A DNA stretch of 64,000 bases from positions 62,001 to 126,000 of the forward strand of contig QJPP01001542.1 of the NCBI GenBank assembly GCA_003996215.1, in the 5' to 3' direction. The notes below the pieces were generated by a model that was not told the origin of the DNA, made no database searches, and was given only the letters and a program-made list of their open reading frames with translations. Every line of letters starts with the position of its first letter. The first letter of the stretch is position 1. Positions 43,787 to 55,296 of this stretch are shown here, one piece after another. The position numbers and the translations under genes are program-made. This DNA is from Jaltomata sinuosa. Taxonomy: Eukaryota; Streptophyta; Magnoliopsida; Solanales; Solanaceae.

Positions 43787-44430
43787 GATTGCTTTGGAAG
43801 TAAGACTTAGAATTTTATCATTAAGTGTATGAAATTAAAATTTGCATTTACAATTTGTTTTGTGTAAAGACAATATTGAGGTGTCTTTCACTTATGTTCA
43901 TGGTCTTTGATATAGTTACTCCCAATGTTTCATTTTATATGACGATAATTGGATCACGAAGCTTAAAAAAAGAAAGAAATATTTTTAGAACTTGTGTTAG
44001 TCATAAGTTATATGTAATAATATTTTTGTAATAGGTGCAATCATATCGGGTCAAGGGTAATCAGTAGATCACCTTTTATTGAAAAATCTTATTGTGTCAT
44101 TAGTCAAATATATTATTTGCCATTTTAATTAATGGAAAACAACCTTAATTACAAGTAATTTGCATATTGGATTGCAAGTAAGACTTGGAATTTTGTATGA
44201 AAATCTGCATGGTTTTACCCATAATCTGTTTTATATGAAGACAATGGCTCGATGTCTTCACTTATGTTATAGTATTTAATATAATTACTCTCGCTATTTC
44301 ATTTTATACAACGACAATTGGATATACAATATTTTCAGAACTTGTGTTTGTTGTCAATTTCTATACACAATATTGGCTCAAAAGTAATCTGTCGAATACC
44401 TTTCTTCCAGAAATTTTATTGTGTCATAAG
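43787..44430. repeat. Diverged direct duplication (about 300 bp) upstream of the YUCCA gene
   Basis: 43787-44100 and 44168-44430 share AAGTAAGACTT, AAGACAAT, CACTTATGTT, TTTCATTTTATA, ACGA-AATTGGAT, CAGAACTTGTGTT-like and TATTGTGTCAT in order. Each copy includes a degenerate Stowaway-like TACTCCC...TTTCATTTTATA motif. Confidence 0.65.
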
Positions 44431-45159
44431 TTAAGTGATATTAGTTTTTGTATATACATGCACATATATAATAAAATACTTTTGAATATAGCATTACTAA
44501 TACATGATCTAGGGAGGGAGCACAGGAAGCCTCACCTAGATAGGCTCCCCTGCATAAAGGGTAAATGAAAAGTGTAAGTAGTATAAAAGTTTCATTCTTT
44601 TTAAACGAATTAAAAAAAAAGAGTCTCACGTAAAATAAAATGGAGTGAGTAATAGTCAACGTAGTTATTTTGAATGTAAAAAGAGTAATTTCTTTTTCAG
44701 AGTTTATCTTATTGCAACAAAATCTGAGTTTGATTTTCTCAATTCATTGATAGATGTAAAAACATTTAATTGAAAGTTATCTTTTGCTGTAACTGAATTT
44801 TGCAGATTTAAAAAGAGACAAATTACGATAATTCAATTGAATTTGACTAAAGTTTATTGACTGTCTAAACCCAAATATAATAATCTTTTCTGTCTTTTTA
44901 TTTGTTTAGAACATTACATATGGTGCGTGTTGATTTTTCAGACCGTCACTCAATTAAGAGTAACTATTAATTATCTCATAAATTCATTTTCTTTGTTGAA
45001 GAAAATTGGAATCAAGAAAAAAAATAACTTTATGAGATAATAACTATTAGTTGAGTGACCATTTGAGAAATCAATCTTTTTATTTTTTTCGAAAAACATA
45101 AAAAAATTGTTTGATTTTTATGTAAAATTATTCTTTTATTATATTAGAGTACTAAATAG

Positions 45160-45352
45160 TTTGATTTAATATCAATACAACATATAGAAGGCTTAAAATT
45201 TTTTGGCTTAAGGAAAGTTGGTTAAAACCATTTTGACCAAATCCATATTTGACCAAATCCATATTTATATGGGTGGATTGCAATCCAATCCATTTTAGCC
45301 CAATCCATATACAATTCATCCAAATCCAATTCACCCATTTGCCACCCCTAGA
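45160..45352 (-). repeat. hAT-like element end
   Basis: On the minus strand it starts CTAGGGGTGGCAAATGGGTG, a frequent terminus of plant hAT non-autonomous elements, followed by repeated TGGATTTGG/ATGGATT words. The other end is not identified. Confidence 0.4.
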
Positions 45353-45487
45353 CCAAACTAAACATATTTCTAAAAATGTCTAGTGCGTGTATATATATTT
45401 ACGGCACAAGAAGCACAAAGATATAGACTGCATCTTTCCACTTTAAAACACTACTCAATATGATGTTCATGGTGTAAAAAATACAAA

Positions 45488-45815
45488 AGAAAACAAAAGT
45501 CAACCTCGTGTACAAAGCATATCCTAATATTTGGGCAGTCTACCCTAACACAAACATTGATGGGCCACACCCCAACACATGTTGCGTCAAAATATTTCCA
45601 AAATACTCTTACATGGTGTGATATTGTTCGCTTTGGACCAAGCCCGCATGGTTTTCCCAAAAAGACCTCACACCATTAAGAGAATCCTACACCTTATATG
45701 TATGTTTTTTTTTCATTTCAACTTTCGCTGTGGGAATTAGTTTGCACACCCAACAACACAAACATCAATGGCTGATAACACGGCTCAAATTCATGATCAC
45801 ACAGAGGCAACTTAA
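45488..45815 (-). repeat. SINE split by another dispersed repeat
   Basis: On the minus strand 45815-45730 resembles a SINE head (AAGTTGCCTCTGTGTGATCA, ATTTGAGCCGTG) and 45570-45507 its tail (GGGTAGACTGCC, GCTTTGTACACG). The middle (about 45600-45720; GTGTGATATTGTTCGCTTTG, CCAAGCCCGCATGG) is a different dispersed repeat. Confidence 0.45.
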
Positions 45816-46129
45816 TTTACTGTTGCTTCAATGCTTCCCTTAATGTAACAGATAGAACATAAACATATTAAGCATACGACACATAAGAAAAATAGAAAAC
45901 AAGTAACCAAGAAAGTGCGGTTGCCCTTCAAACATATAAAGCAAGCACATATATTTAGCTTGCTCACCAGCACCAGAGAAGTCAAAAAAGGCGTTATCCA
46001 TGGAATACCAAAAATATTAAGAAACAAACTACATAGCTGAGCAACGACAATGAAGTAAAATGTTCTCTGTAGTCTCTATCTCCTCTTTTCTATGCTTGTA
46101 AATACCAAAAATGACCAGAGTTTGTAATG

Positions 46130-48230
46130 CTCTATCCTTGCAATGTATCATTGATTGCGTCAACATCAATGCCAAAGTGAAAGACGATTCATCAGCCTTT
46201 GATTGAGCAAATAAGTAAAACAATGAGAAGATAGTCCTAGAGAAAATATACGTTTAGCTATTAGCAGCATGGAGAACACCAGAATTAGTATAGAAGAAAA
46301 TAAGAAATTAGCTATTAGCATCAAGCAAGATACTATGTCAAACTTTAACCCTTTTTTTCTCCAAAATTTGTGTTTCTTCTGTTCCACTATTGAGTTTTCA
46401 ACTAAAGAAGATTATTGAGAAAGCCCCTAGATGAAAAGAACTACTCAAGATTAGAAACAACATTGAATACCCTTTTAGTTTGACGATGATGACACGGGAC
46501 ACTTCAACCAAAAAAATGTTGTTTCACGAAACAAAAAGGAAAGGACTAAAAAGATCTCCCGGAAGATATAGTTTACAGGAATGAGCAATATGCAATGTTT
46601 TTCTCTATATTTGACAAAAGAAACAAAACTTAACAGCACTTGAGAAAAATGTGCAGAGAACTCTTACTAGTTAGTATAAATTACACAATAATCTTCATCT
46701 GAACTTGATCAAACTAGGCCAAACTAGGCTTTCGATGTAGATTTTTGCATCATATAAGTCATCACAGTCGGTTACCTCTGGATATCTGATTGAGTTATCT
46801 TTTGGATCGTAAATTATGAAAGTTGACTCATACTCAAACAAAAAGTCTCCTTTATTTGACATACAAAAGGGTGCACAATTCGGATACCATACATTGATGT
46901 TAAACATTTTTGTCCAAGATTCTTTAATTCCATACGCCTTCATAACCCACAAATCTGCAAGAGTTCCATTACTACAAAACACAGAAAGATCACCTCCCAA
47001 CACTCCCAAGAATGGCATAAAGTCAGAATCTCCTTCTCCATAGCAGGGTTGCTCCACCTTGCCCCATTTTTCATCAACCAAATCAATAGAAACGATGTCC
47101 CAATCAATATATAAACGAATATCATGAGAAGCTTTATTAAGCCAATGAAGTTTCCCGTTCACAAACAAACCCGAAGTCATGGCTAGATCCTCACTCAGAA
47201 AATGATCATTAATGCCCTTGTAACATAGTCATATAGTAAAGTACTCAGCGAACAATCCTTAAGATTGTACTCAGGATCAACGCATCTCAACATAAGCCTA
47301 TGGTGAGTGAAATCCTTGTTATTAGCAGATACGCTGAGATGAGTCTTGACAAATTCGGGGCTAGAGATTAAAGCAAGCCAAAATTTAGAAAGAGACTTGA
47401 ATTTCACTAGTGGTTTCACCGGTAGTCTTGAGAGTATTTCAGTGATGAGTTCTGGTGGAAGAACAATGGAATTAAAGCTTGAATCTTGAATTGAAGTAGA
47501 AGAAAATGGAGCACTGCTAATGGCTTCGCTCCACTTTGGGTGTCGATGGGAGGCTTCATCTCCCTCAAGTTCCATTTTGTGCTGCAGTAATTTGAGCTCT
47601 TGGAGAAGACAACAAGGTTTTTGATGAGCACAATCGGAGCACAACAGCGGCGGAGTTTCCTAATTATACAATCTCCAAAAGATAATTTATATAATTCTTT
47701 TCCCAAAAAAGAAGAAGATAGAAATGGTCCTTTTCTTTGGCAATAGGTTCAAAATAGTTCCATAAGTATCACTTGAACAACTTTTGTCCTTTAAATTCGC
47801 AAAAAAATGAGCACTTTAAGACACCTCTAAATTATATTATTTCTGACTTTAGACCCTGCTGGAGTGCATTCAAGTTGTTGCGTCAACTTCATGCTCAAAA
47901 GAGTCTTAAATTTCAACTTCCAAAGAAATCTAGTGTTGGATTAGGAGGATTTACCTTTAAGCTTTAATTCACTATGGAATTGTCCATTTAACTTCAATTT
48001 GTGCTGAGGTTTCGTTGTATTTGGAAACAATTTCTGGATCAAATCCTGAAAAGGCATCCCTGGAGGATAGTAGAATGCAAAATACAGCTTGTGCATCGGT
48101 TAAACCCAGAGCAACTCAAAGAGCAGACTGCGTAGACAAATGTGATTCCTTTGCTCTTCAAAATTGTAATACCGGAATTGCTAATATATATCTGGTGCAA
48201 GAGTAAAATTATCTACACTGTCGTCCTCCC
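46130..48230 (-). repeat. Segmental duplication unit 1 (F-box pseudogene and flanks)
   Basis: The 3' flank (CAGCCTTTGATTGAGCAAAT, GAGAAGATAGTCCTA, GACTAAAAAGATCT, GAGAACTCTTACTA), the gene, and the 5' flank (GGATTAGGAGGATT-like, AAATCCTGAAAAGGCATCCC, CTTTGCTCTTCAAAATTGTA) all recur in the same order in 50370-54780. Unit 2 is about twice as long, partly because of the LINE at 52423-53336. Confidence 0.8.
46695..47575 (-). pseudogene. F-box/FBA pseudogene with large internal deletion
   Basis: The first part (47575-47195) gives MELEGDEASHRHPKW, F-box IVLPPELITEILSRLPVKPL, then SVSANNKDFTHHRLML and LYDYVTRA, followed by stops. The second part (47180-46695) resumes at GLFVNGKLHWLNKASHD, then LGVLGGDLSVF, WVMKAYGIKESWTKMF and IYIESLVWPSL. 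Relative to the intact 50730-51983 gene, roughly 110 residues of the early FBA domain (the GSANGLICLAI to DDYKVV region) are missing. A donor-like GTAAGAG follows the stop, as in the intact sister. Confidence 0.88.
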
Positions 48231-49574
48231 CTCCTTTGGCTTCAGGTACTCAACTTTGATCAGTGATCGATTTCAAGATTTTGCCGTAAACCTTATTGGT
48301 TATTTCAAATACATAAATCAATAATGTTAGAAGCAAACATAATGAGCACATCAATTGAATCCATAGCCAGCTTAAAAACTCAAGAGAACTGACAAAAGAA
48401 TGTAAATAGATCTTCCAAGTTTTCCAATAAACTTGGAAACACCTTCGATAAATTACAAAATTTAGTCAACGTTTCATCTCATTGATGGTATTCTTAGACA
48501 TGTGTAAGGTTCAAGAACACTATATGATTCTTATTTCTCATTTTAGGCATCAAATAGCACTGATTTTCTAAGTATGTTGTTACTGTAAAACGTCGAGCCT
48601 CGTAATGGAATTTTTCAGTCTAGAGATTTTTTTTTCAACCAAGATTATAAAGTTACCAAAAAATGTTATGTATGACTTTGATAAATTTGCGCTCTTCTTT
48701 TTCCTTTTCGTGGATTAAGATATATCATTATAACTAGAACGATTCATGATCATAAGTAGAAAAGAGCAGATCAACGTCTAGTTCATATCAATCTCAACCT
48801 GATATTCCATATAATAGTATATTCATATATGAAAGAGAAGCTTGTTCAACATTAGGCACGACGAACTTGCCTTCAAGCAACTAACAAAATTCGATACACA
48901 ATTAGCTAGCATATGTAAGTCTTGCTCAAGGAGCAAAGAAACAACATCAGTACATGACAAAGAAAAATAAAAACAGAGAGAATCCATCCTTCTTCATTGC
49001 AATCCATGCAGTAGCCAGGGAGTAGATTAGTTTTTCCTAGCATCGGCATTCACTTCCTGAAAGTTCAGTAAAACATAACAGTTAACAAAACACTATTCAA
49101 AGTTATCAAGAAAAGAACAGTTACCAAAGTACCACATGCAGGCTATCCCCGTGCATGATCTATGTTTAACATGTAGCAAACAAGCCTTGATTAAGCAAAA
49201 AGAAGAGCTCCATTGTCCTACCAACTACATTTGAGACATGTCAAAATTTGCTTCCAGACAACTTTTAAGCAATAAATAGGAACAAATATACACTAGTTGA
49301 CTTATCTGATCTCTTGATGGAACATGCAAATGCAACTCCAGGTGGTATACTTAGTCAATATATATACCAAAAGAGTAAGAATAACCACAAGCTACACTCA
49401 CTCTGATCCAAGTGCAACATATTATGCTGCCAAAAAAGTGGGTAACTAGCTGATTCGGAGCTGGAGATTGACATATAAACAATGCCCTTCTCTAGTTCCA
49501 GTAAGTCTAACTTGCAAGGATTTTCCTTACACTGACCTTTAGGCCTCTTCCTCTTTTCTCCTTCATATTTTTTT

Positions 49575-49755
49575 AGGATCGAGAAATCTGTATGGAGCAA
49601 GGCCTTTGGCCAACCGCAATCTTTGGAACTCGGGGATGATGGGCCTTCCCCTCTACCATTCCCCACTTAAATGTCAGGGTTAGTTCGCTTGGCACGGAGC
49701 TCGAACCTATGACCTAAGACACAAGTCCCTCAACCTTTGAAAATTGAGCTAAATG
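49575..49755 (-). mobile_element. SINE, same family as 27471-27664
   Basis: On the minus strand: TTAGGTCATAGGTTCGAGCT (B box), TAAGTGGGGAATGGTAGAGG, AAGGCCCATCATCCCCGAGT and a tail GATTTCTCGATCCTAAAAAA. It lies in the putative 3'-UTR intron of the intact minus-strand F-box gene. Confidence 0.7.
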
Positions 49756-50729
49756 CACAATAAATTACCTTGGACTGTGCTGTATTTTCCCCTTGCTTCC
49801 TTACTTTAATGGCTCACAAAGGACGCAACTCAACAAATTGAACCACAATAAAAGTCAATGCATATCCATTTAACTCTTGCCGTTGTTTCTTACGAGGATT
49901 AGCTATATGTCCTTGTTATAGCTTTGGTTACATTGACTTGTATCAAATTTTCAGAGTATCAAGAGATATAATTGATACCATAACAAGTAGGAGTTACACT
50001 TAAATTGCTTTAGAAACAGTTTTCATCTCTCACTTGGTGATACATAACCGACACATCTAATTAGTTTAAAAATACACAAAACATGATTAAAGAATCTACT
50101 ATTGCAGGAACTATTGTTGATTGATATAACAAAGATGACAATTTGTACTCTAATCTACTTTAGAATAGACAAGACCCTCTTAAACAAAGCTCCCAAAAAA
50201 AAGAGAGACTGAATTTCTTCCACCTTCCCCGTAGGAGTAGTGAAGAAGTATAGATTACCAAATGAGAGTGAAAGGCAAGGGCAAGCGATAGAAAGTATCC
50301 CCATTATCTTTATCTCTAACATTAGTGCCTTTTACCCCATCCCACGCTCATGATCAAAGAAGCTAAAGTTGCTTCTTGAAATGATCTATCCTTGCACGGA
50401 CCAATTGGTTATGTCAATGTTATTGACAAAGTAAAAAACATTTCAGCCTTTGACTGACCAAATAAGTAAGATAAAGAGAAGATAGTCCTAAAGAGATAAT
50501 GCTGAGTGCAATTTAGTTTGAAGAGGAAGACACCAAGCACTTAAACACAAAACAATTGTTCTTGCAAAGAAGAAGTTTCATAAAGCAAAAAGGACTAAAA
50601 AGATCTAGAAACAGATATGGTTCAAAGATGTCTGTAAAATGTGAAGTGTCTTTTTGTTTTATAAATGAGAGAAAAAATAAATTAGTAGCTCTTGAGAAAA
50701 ATGTATAGAGAACTCTTACTAATAAGTTA

Positions 50730-51983
50730 TCACACGATTGTCTTCATTTGAGCATTTGCGGCCTTTGACGTTGTTGCGTTCGTGGTACCATTTGCAACAA
50801 AGGGCCAAACTAGGCTTTCAATGTAGAGCTTTGCCTCAACAAGGTGATCACAATTGGTAACATTTGGAGATCTCATCGAGTGATTATTTAGATTGTAAAT
50901 CATGAAAACTGATCCATTCTTAAGCAAAATTTCACCTTCACTTGACATGCAAAGGGGGGGACCAAATAAACTATACCCCATGTGATCATAAGGATACTTG
51001 ATGACAAACATCTTTGTCCAAGATTCTTTAACTCCGTACTCCTTCATAACCCACACATCTTCCTGACTCCTCAAATGATGACAAGACAATGAGAGATCAT
51101 TTCCCAACACACCGAGGCACGGGAAAAACTTAAAATTTCCTTCTCCGTAGAAAGGTTTCTCCATTTCTCCCAATCTCCCATCAGCCAAGTCAACGAAAAT
51201 GATGTCCCAATCATTATAATATGCAAAACGCTTAGTATTATTAGCCCAATGAAGCTTTCCATTCACAAATATACCTGACTTAGGAAATTGTATCGCAATC
51301 TGAAAATCATCCAAATGTTTCCAAGAATTATTATTTAGACTATATATTTTGCCCACATTATAACGTGAATTGTCATGACACAAATATTGGGTAATACCCA
51401 CTACCTTATAATCATCATTAAGCTCGTCATATCCAAAACCATACGAGTAATAGAAACCAGTTAAGGAAGGAGGCAATTTCTTGAGCTTCCTAATTGACGG
51501 ATTCCAGAGAAAGAAGTCTTTTTCCTCAATAGCTAGACAAATCAGCCCATTAGCAGAACCTACAACCTTAATAGAGTGATGTTGGGATTTTTCCATTGGA
51601 CAATCCAAGTCAATTGCCCTAGTAACATGGTCATAAAGTAAAGACTTAACGGAACAATCCTTAAGATATTCAGGTGGATTAAACCCTAACATAAACCTAT
51701 GATGGGTGTAGCCCTTGTTATTAGCAGATATGCCTAGATGAGACTTGACAAATTCAGGGCTAGAGATAAAACCAAGCCAGGATTTTGAAACAGAACTAAA
51801 TCTCAGGAGAGATTTTACCGGCAGTTTTAAGAGGACATCATTGATTAGATCTGCGGGCAGAATAGGAAATTCAAAGCCTGAAGCAGATGAAATTGGAGCA
51901 CTTGGAGGCTTCATCTCCCCCAGATCTGTGGGTTTGTTCTGCTTTGGGTGTTGACGGGAGGCTTCATCTCCCCCAGCTTCCAT
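50730..51983 (-). CDS. F-box/FBA protein (At3g23880-like), intact single coding exon
   Basis: Probable substrate-recognition subunit of an SCF E3 ubiquitin ligase; the substrate is unknown. ATG at 51983 starts a 417-residue frame: F-box at about 40-82 (FPILPADLINDVLLKLPVKS, RFSSVSKSWLGFISSPEF) and FBA_1-type beta-propeller-like domain at about 130-405 (GSANGLICLAIEEKDFFLWN, YGFGYDELNDDYKVVG, NGKLHWANN, LGVLGNDLSL, VWVMKEYGVKESWTKMF, YIESLVWPF). The N-terminus has a repeated 20-bp stretch (51904-51923 and 51957-51976) read in two frames. The 3' UTR appears spliced: donor at 50719 and acceptor at 49057, 3' exon starting GAAGTGAATGCCGATG. The CDS is uninterrupted; the C-terminal tail beyond WPF is longer than in sisters. 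Confidence 0.9.
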   Translation of the reverse strand: MEAGGDEASRQHPKQNKPTDLGEMKPPSAPISSASGFEFPILPADLINDVLLKLPVKSLLRFSSVSKSWLGFISSPEFVKSHLGISANNKGYTHHRFMLGFNPPEYLKDCSVKSLLYDHVTRAIDLDCPMEKSQHHSIKVVGSANGLICLAIEEKDFFLWNPSIRKLKKLPPSLTGFYYSYGFGYDELNDDYKVVGITQYLCHDNSRYNVGKIYSLNNNSWKHLDDFQIAIQFPKSGIFVNGKLHWANNTKRFAYYNDWDIIFVDLADGRLGEMEKPFYGEGNFKFFPCLGVLGNDLSLSCHHLRSQEDVWVMKEYGVKESWTKMFVIKYPYDHMGYSLFGPPLCMSSEGEILLKNGSVFMIYNLNNHSMRSPNVTNCDHLVEAKLYIESLVWPFVANGTTNATTSKAANAQMKTIV

Positions 51984-52422
51984 TTGTGCCGTAGAAATTT
52001 GAGTGCTTGGATAAGACTAGGGTTTTCGATGTTCTTCTGTGTAATTGTCTCTGAAAAATTTGTCCTTTAAATTCGCCAAAAGTGAGCACATTAACACCCA
52101 CCCCCACTAGAGCGCATTTATGTTGTTGCGTGAACTTCACGCTCAAAAGCGTCTCCTAAATTTTACCTTCCAAATGATCAGTCAGAGAAATCTAGTGTTA
52201 GATTAGGAGGATTCACCATTAAACTTTTATTCACTATGAATTTTGTCCATTTAACTTCGATAGACTCGAAAGAAAAAAGAAAGACCTTTCCGTAACATCC
52301 TTATATAATAATACTCATGGACGGAACTAGCATTCGAGATATGGGTTCACCTGAATCCAGTAACTATTTGGTCCAGACTCTTTATTTGCCTTAAAAGATT
52401 CAATCAATACGTATAAATTATT

Positions 52423-53336
52423 TTTTTGGTAAACAAAGAATTTTATTACCAAGTGGAGCATTACATAGCAGTAGGCCAACAAGTCTGGACAACCCCAGAC
52501 TCATTCATCCAGTCATCCTGTACAAATGTCTCCTTTGCTTTAAGGATCTTCTGAACAGTTCAAGAAGCTTGGGGTACATGGACATCCCATACCGACCTCC
52601 CTTTAATGTAGTAACTATGAATCCATTGTACCCAAAGAGTGTCTTTTTTCTTACGGACATTCCATAACAACTTGGCTATAGCAGCCTTGTTCCAGTGACA
52701 GACACTTAAAATATTTAATCCACCTGCAGTCTTAGGCCAAAATACTCGGATAGAAAGTAGCACTGTTTTGATCAACTGTAACCTAACAGCATAAGTAAGG
52801 AACTTTGAAGTCCATGAGGTGATTCTGTCTAGTATTGTCTAATAGTGGCTTATATTGAAGCACTGTAATCTTCTTGGTACAGAGGGGGACCCCATATATC
52901 GGAAGGGGAGGTCTCCTTCAGTGTTATCATAGGCGCGCTTAAAGCGCGCTTAAAGCGCGCTTAAGCCCTGAAGCGAGGCTCAAAACGTGTTGAGCGCTTC
53001 GCCTCGCTTTATGTGCGCTTCACTGTCGTCATCAAGTTTCTAAGGCATACTTTTCCTTGCCAATGAATCTCTTCTGAAGAGGAGACACTAAACAATTGAT
53101 ATTTCACTTAATCGTAATTGTTTTTCAATTTCTTTGTTCATATATTTGTAATTGATGCTTATAGTTATTAGTCTTGGACTAAAAAAAAGTATTTGTATTT
53201 TTTCTTCCTTTGCGCCTTTTTTCATTGAAGCTCACGCTTTTATTTGCGCTTTGTGCTTTAAGCCCCAACCGACCTTAGAGCTTTTTTGCGCTTTTCGCTT
53301 TTAATAACACTGGTCTCCTTTAGTAAAACCAAAGGA
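52423..53336 (-). mobile_element. 5'-truncated LINE with 17-bp target-site duplication
   Basis: Flanked by AATACGTATAAATTATT at 52406-52422 and 53337-53353. The minus strand carries degenerate non-LTR reverse-transcriptase C-terminal sequence: GFTKGDLPFRYMG, QLIKTVLLSIRVFWPK, then GGLNILSVCHWNKAAIAKLL and TLWVQWIHSYYIKGRSVW, with frameshifts. The 3' end near 52423 is GGTAATAAAATTCTTTG and an A run. It is interrupted by the hAT MITE at 52919-53312. Confidence 0.92.
52919..53312. mobile_element. hAT-type MITE nested in the LINE
   Basis: Ends CAGTGTTAT and ATAACACTG form short terminal inverted repeats, followed inward by GCGC-rich subterminal repeats (GCGCGCTTAAAGCGCGCTTA on the left; GCGCTTTTCGCTTTT on the right). 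Flanked by the 8-bp duplication GTCTCCTT (52911-52918 and 53313-53320), the hAT length. Removing the element and one duplication restores the LINE frame GFTKGDLPFRYMG. Confidence 0.9.
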
Positions 53337-55296
53337 AATACGTATAAATTATTAATATACCACTCATTAACTTTAAAGAGCTAGAATCCGGAACACATTA
53401 ACTTGAAGAAACAATAACTGCATCATATTCTTGGAAAGGAAAAGGGAAAAATATACCTCTCAACTTTGCGATTTAGAAAGGATATACCCTCGTTAAAAAA
53501 GTGGTGCATATATATCATCACCGTCGAAGAAATGACGCATTTATGTTTGAACATCGTCCATCGCTCTCAAAATCATAATTAGGGTCGGTCCGGATCAAAG
53601 GGATTTAAGACCTTCCCTTCTATGCTTCCATTGGAGTTCATGATTTAGTTCTTAACAGAAATGTTGGGAAGGAACGGAAAAGAATAAAGACACTGAAATA
53701 GAAAGGACAGTTGAAAAGTCAATCAATTTTAAAATTTCTTTATAGAGCTTGGATATATGATTACCTCTAAAATTCTGTAAGAGTTGTCTGAGAACTCCTC
53801 GGATTTGGCTATGCTCTATGCCATATTCGACTCTTGTTAAAGTTCCGTTGTATTTGGATCAAATCCTGAAAAAGGCATCCCTGGAGGAAAGTAGAATATA
53901 AAATACAGCTAAGGCCTCTGACTCTTTTTGAAAATATTCATCAAGAATCAGTTAAAAAAACTAGCAAAACCTGTAGAGAAATAGCAGAAGAAAGGTTAAT
54001 TGCGGAAACCTTCTGCTAGCCCAAGATCGTTAACTAAGATCGGAAGATTCAACTAAAGAAGAGGAAGCTAGAAGGATAACTTGGTTATGAAGAAGACTTC
54101 TTAAATTGATTTGTATTTGATTTGTTTTGGGGTTGGTTACAAATGACTAAGGTCACCCCTATTTATACTTGTTAGGGATGATTCTAGATTCTACAAACTC
54201 TAGACTATTCTATGATTTTCTACAAATATCTAATTGTCTAGAACATCTACACATTTCTTAGATACACTAAATGTTAAAGGTATACTCTACAAAATTCTAG
54301 AAAGTTCCACTAAATATCTTGGATTTCTTGTACCTCCAAAAAATCAACTTTAGTTTTTTCACAAAACCTACCTGAACTCTTGCATTTTCTTTATAACTGA
54401 CTAGAACGATCCGACTTGTGCACCAGTTAACACCGACAACTCAAAGAGCGGGCTGTGTATATAAAACAAGGAAATTAGTCCAAGAATGAAGCTGACAAAT
54501 ATGCACAAAAAACAGGGGGAAAGAAAAATTTATTATCATGGACAGGAACTCCCCCTTTTTCATCATGCAATAAAACATGCACTTCATAGTTGTGTCAGCT
54601 TTTAAAACTCTTTTTGAGATCAAATTTTTGATTCTGATGGAAATGATGATAATGTGATTTTTCACCAGGATTCAAACCTATAACAACACATATCTTCGAT
54701 AAGTCATTCCTTTGCTCTTCAAAATTGTAATACAAAATGCCTAGGGATTGCTAATATCTGGTGCAAGAGTCAACATCCCGTTGAATCGATTTTTGGATTT
54801 ATCTAACTGCAATAATATCATGGGGATCATGATCACTAAAACAAAGCTAGATAGCAATATTTCTATAGAAACCTGATAAAAAGATTTACCGAGGATCAAT
54901 GCCCGATGGTATACCAAGAGCCTGATTAATTTCCACAGCAAGAATTAAGCGAAAGAATGGACAATTGGTTACCTTGCCCGAAATTGAAGATTATTTCTTC
55001 GCTGCTTATTACTGGGGATGAGTAATTCTTTTTTTGAAGTTTTTTTTACTGGTGTCTAGCACTCGAATTGGAGCCAGACTATATTTGGAGACTAGAGGGA
55101 ACCAACGAATAAAAATTAATGATCTAACGCTTGATGGATCATATTGACGGTTCAGATTAGAATAAGTTGAAAGTCTAAAATGCCCTTAGTTTTCATTACT
55201 CTATACTTTTACACACAAACCTAGAAAGCTTACTGTTTGATAAAAAACAGAACAGTGTTCTACAAAACCTCGTACAAACTTCAAATTTCTGCAGCC

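Larger units (their letters stand above)
50370..54780 (-). repeat. Segmental duplication unit 2 (intact F-box gene and flanks, with LINE insert)
   Basis: Partner of 46130-48230. Flank landmarks: CAGCCTTTGACTGACCAAAT, GAGAAGATAGTCCTA and GACTAAAAAGATCT on the 3' side; TAGATTAGGAGGATTCACC (52200), AAATCCTGAAAAAGGCATCC (53862) and CTTTGCTCTTCAAAATTGTA (54711) on the 5' side. The LINE/hAT nest lies within the 5' flank and is absent from unit 1. Confidence 0.78.

Noticed and set aside
49028..49056. Short minus-strand coding exon (EVNADARKN) after a good acceptor
   Set aside because: It matches the non-coding 3'-UTR exon of the other F-box copies (GAGGTGAAATGCTGATG), so it is the spliced 3' UTR of the 50730-51983 gene.
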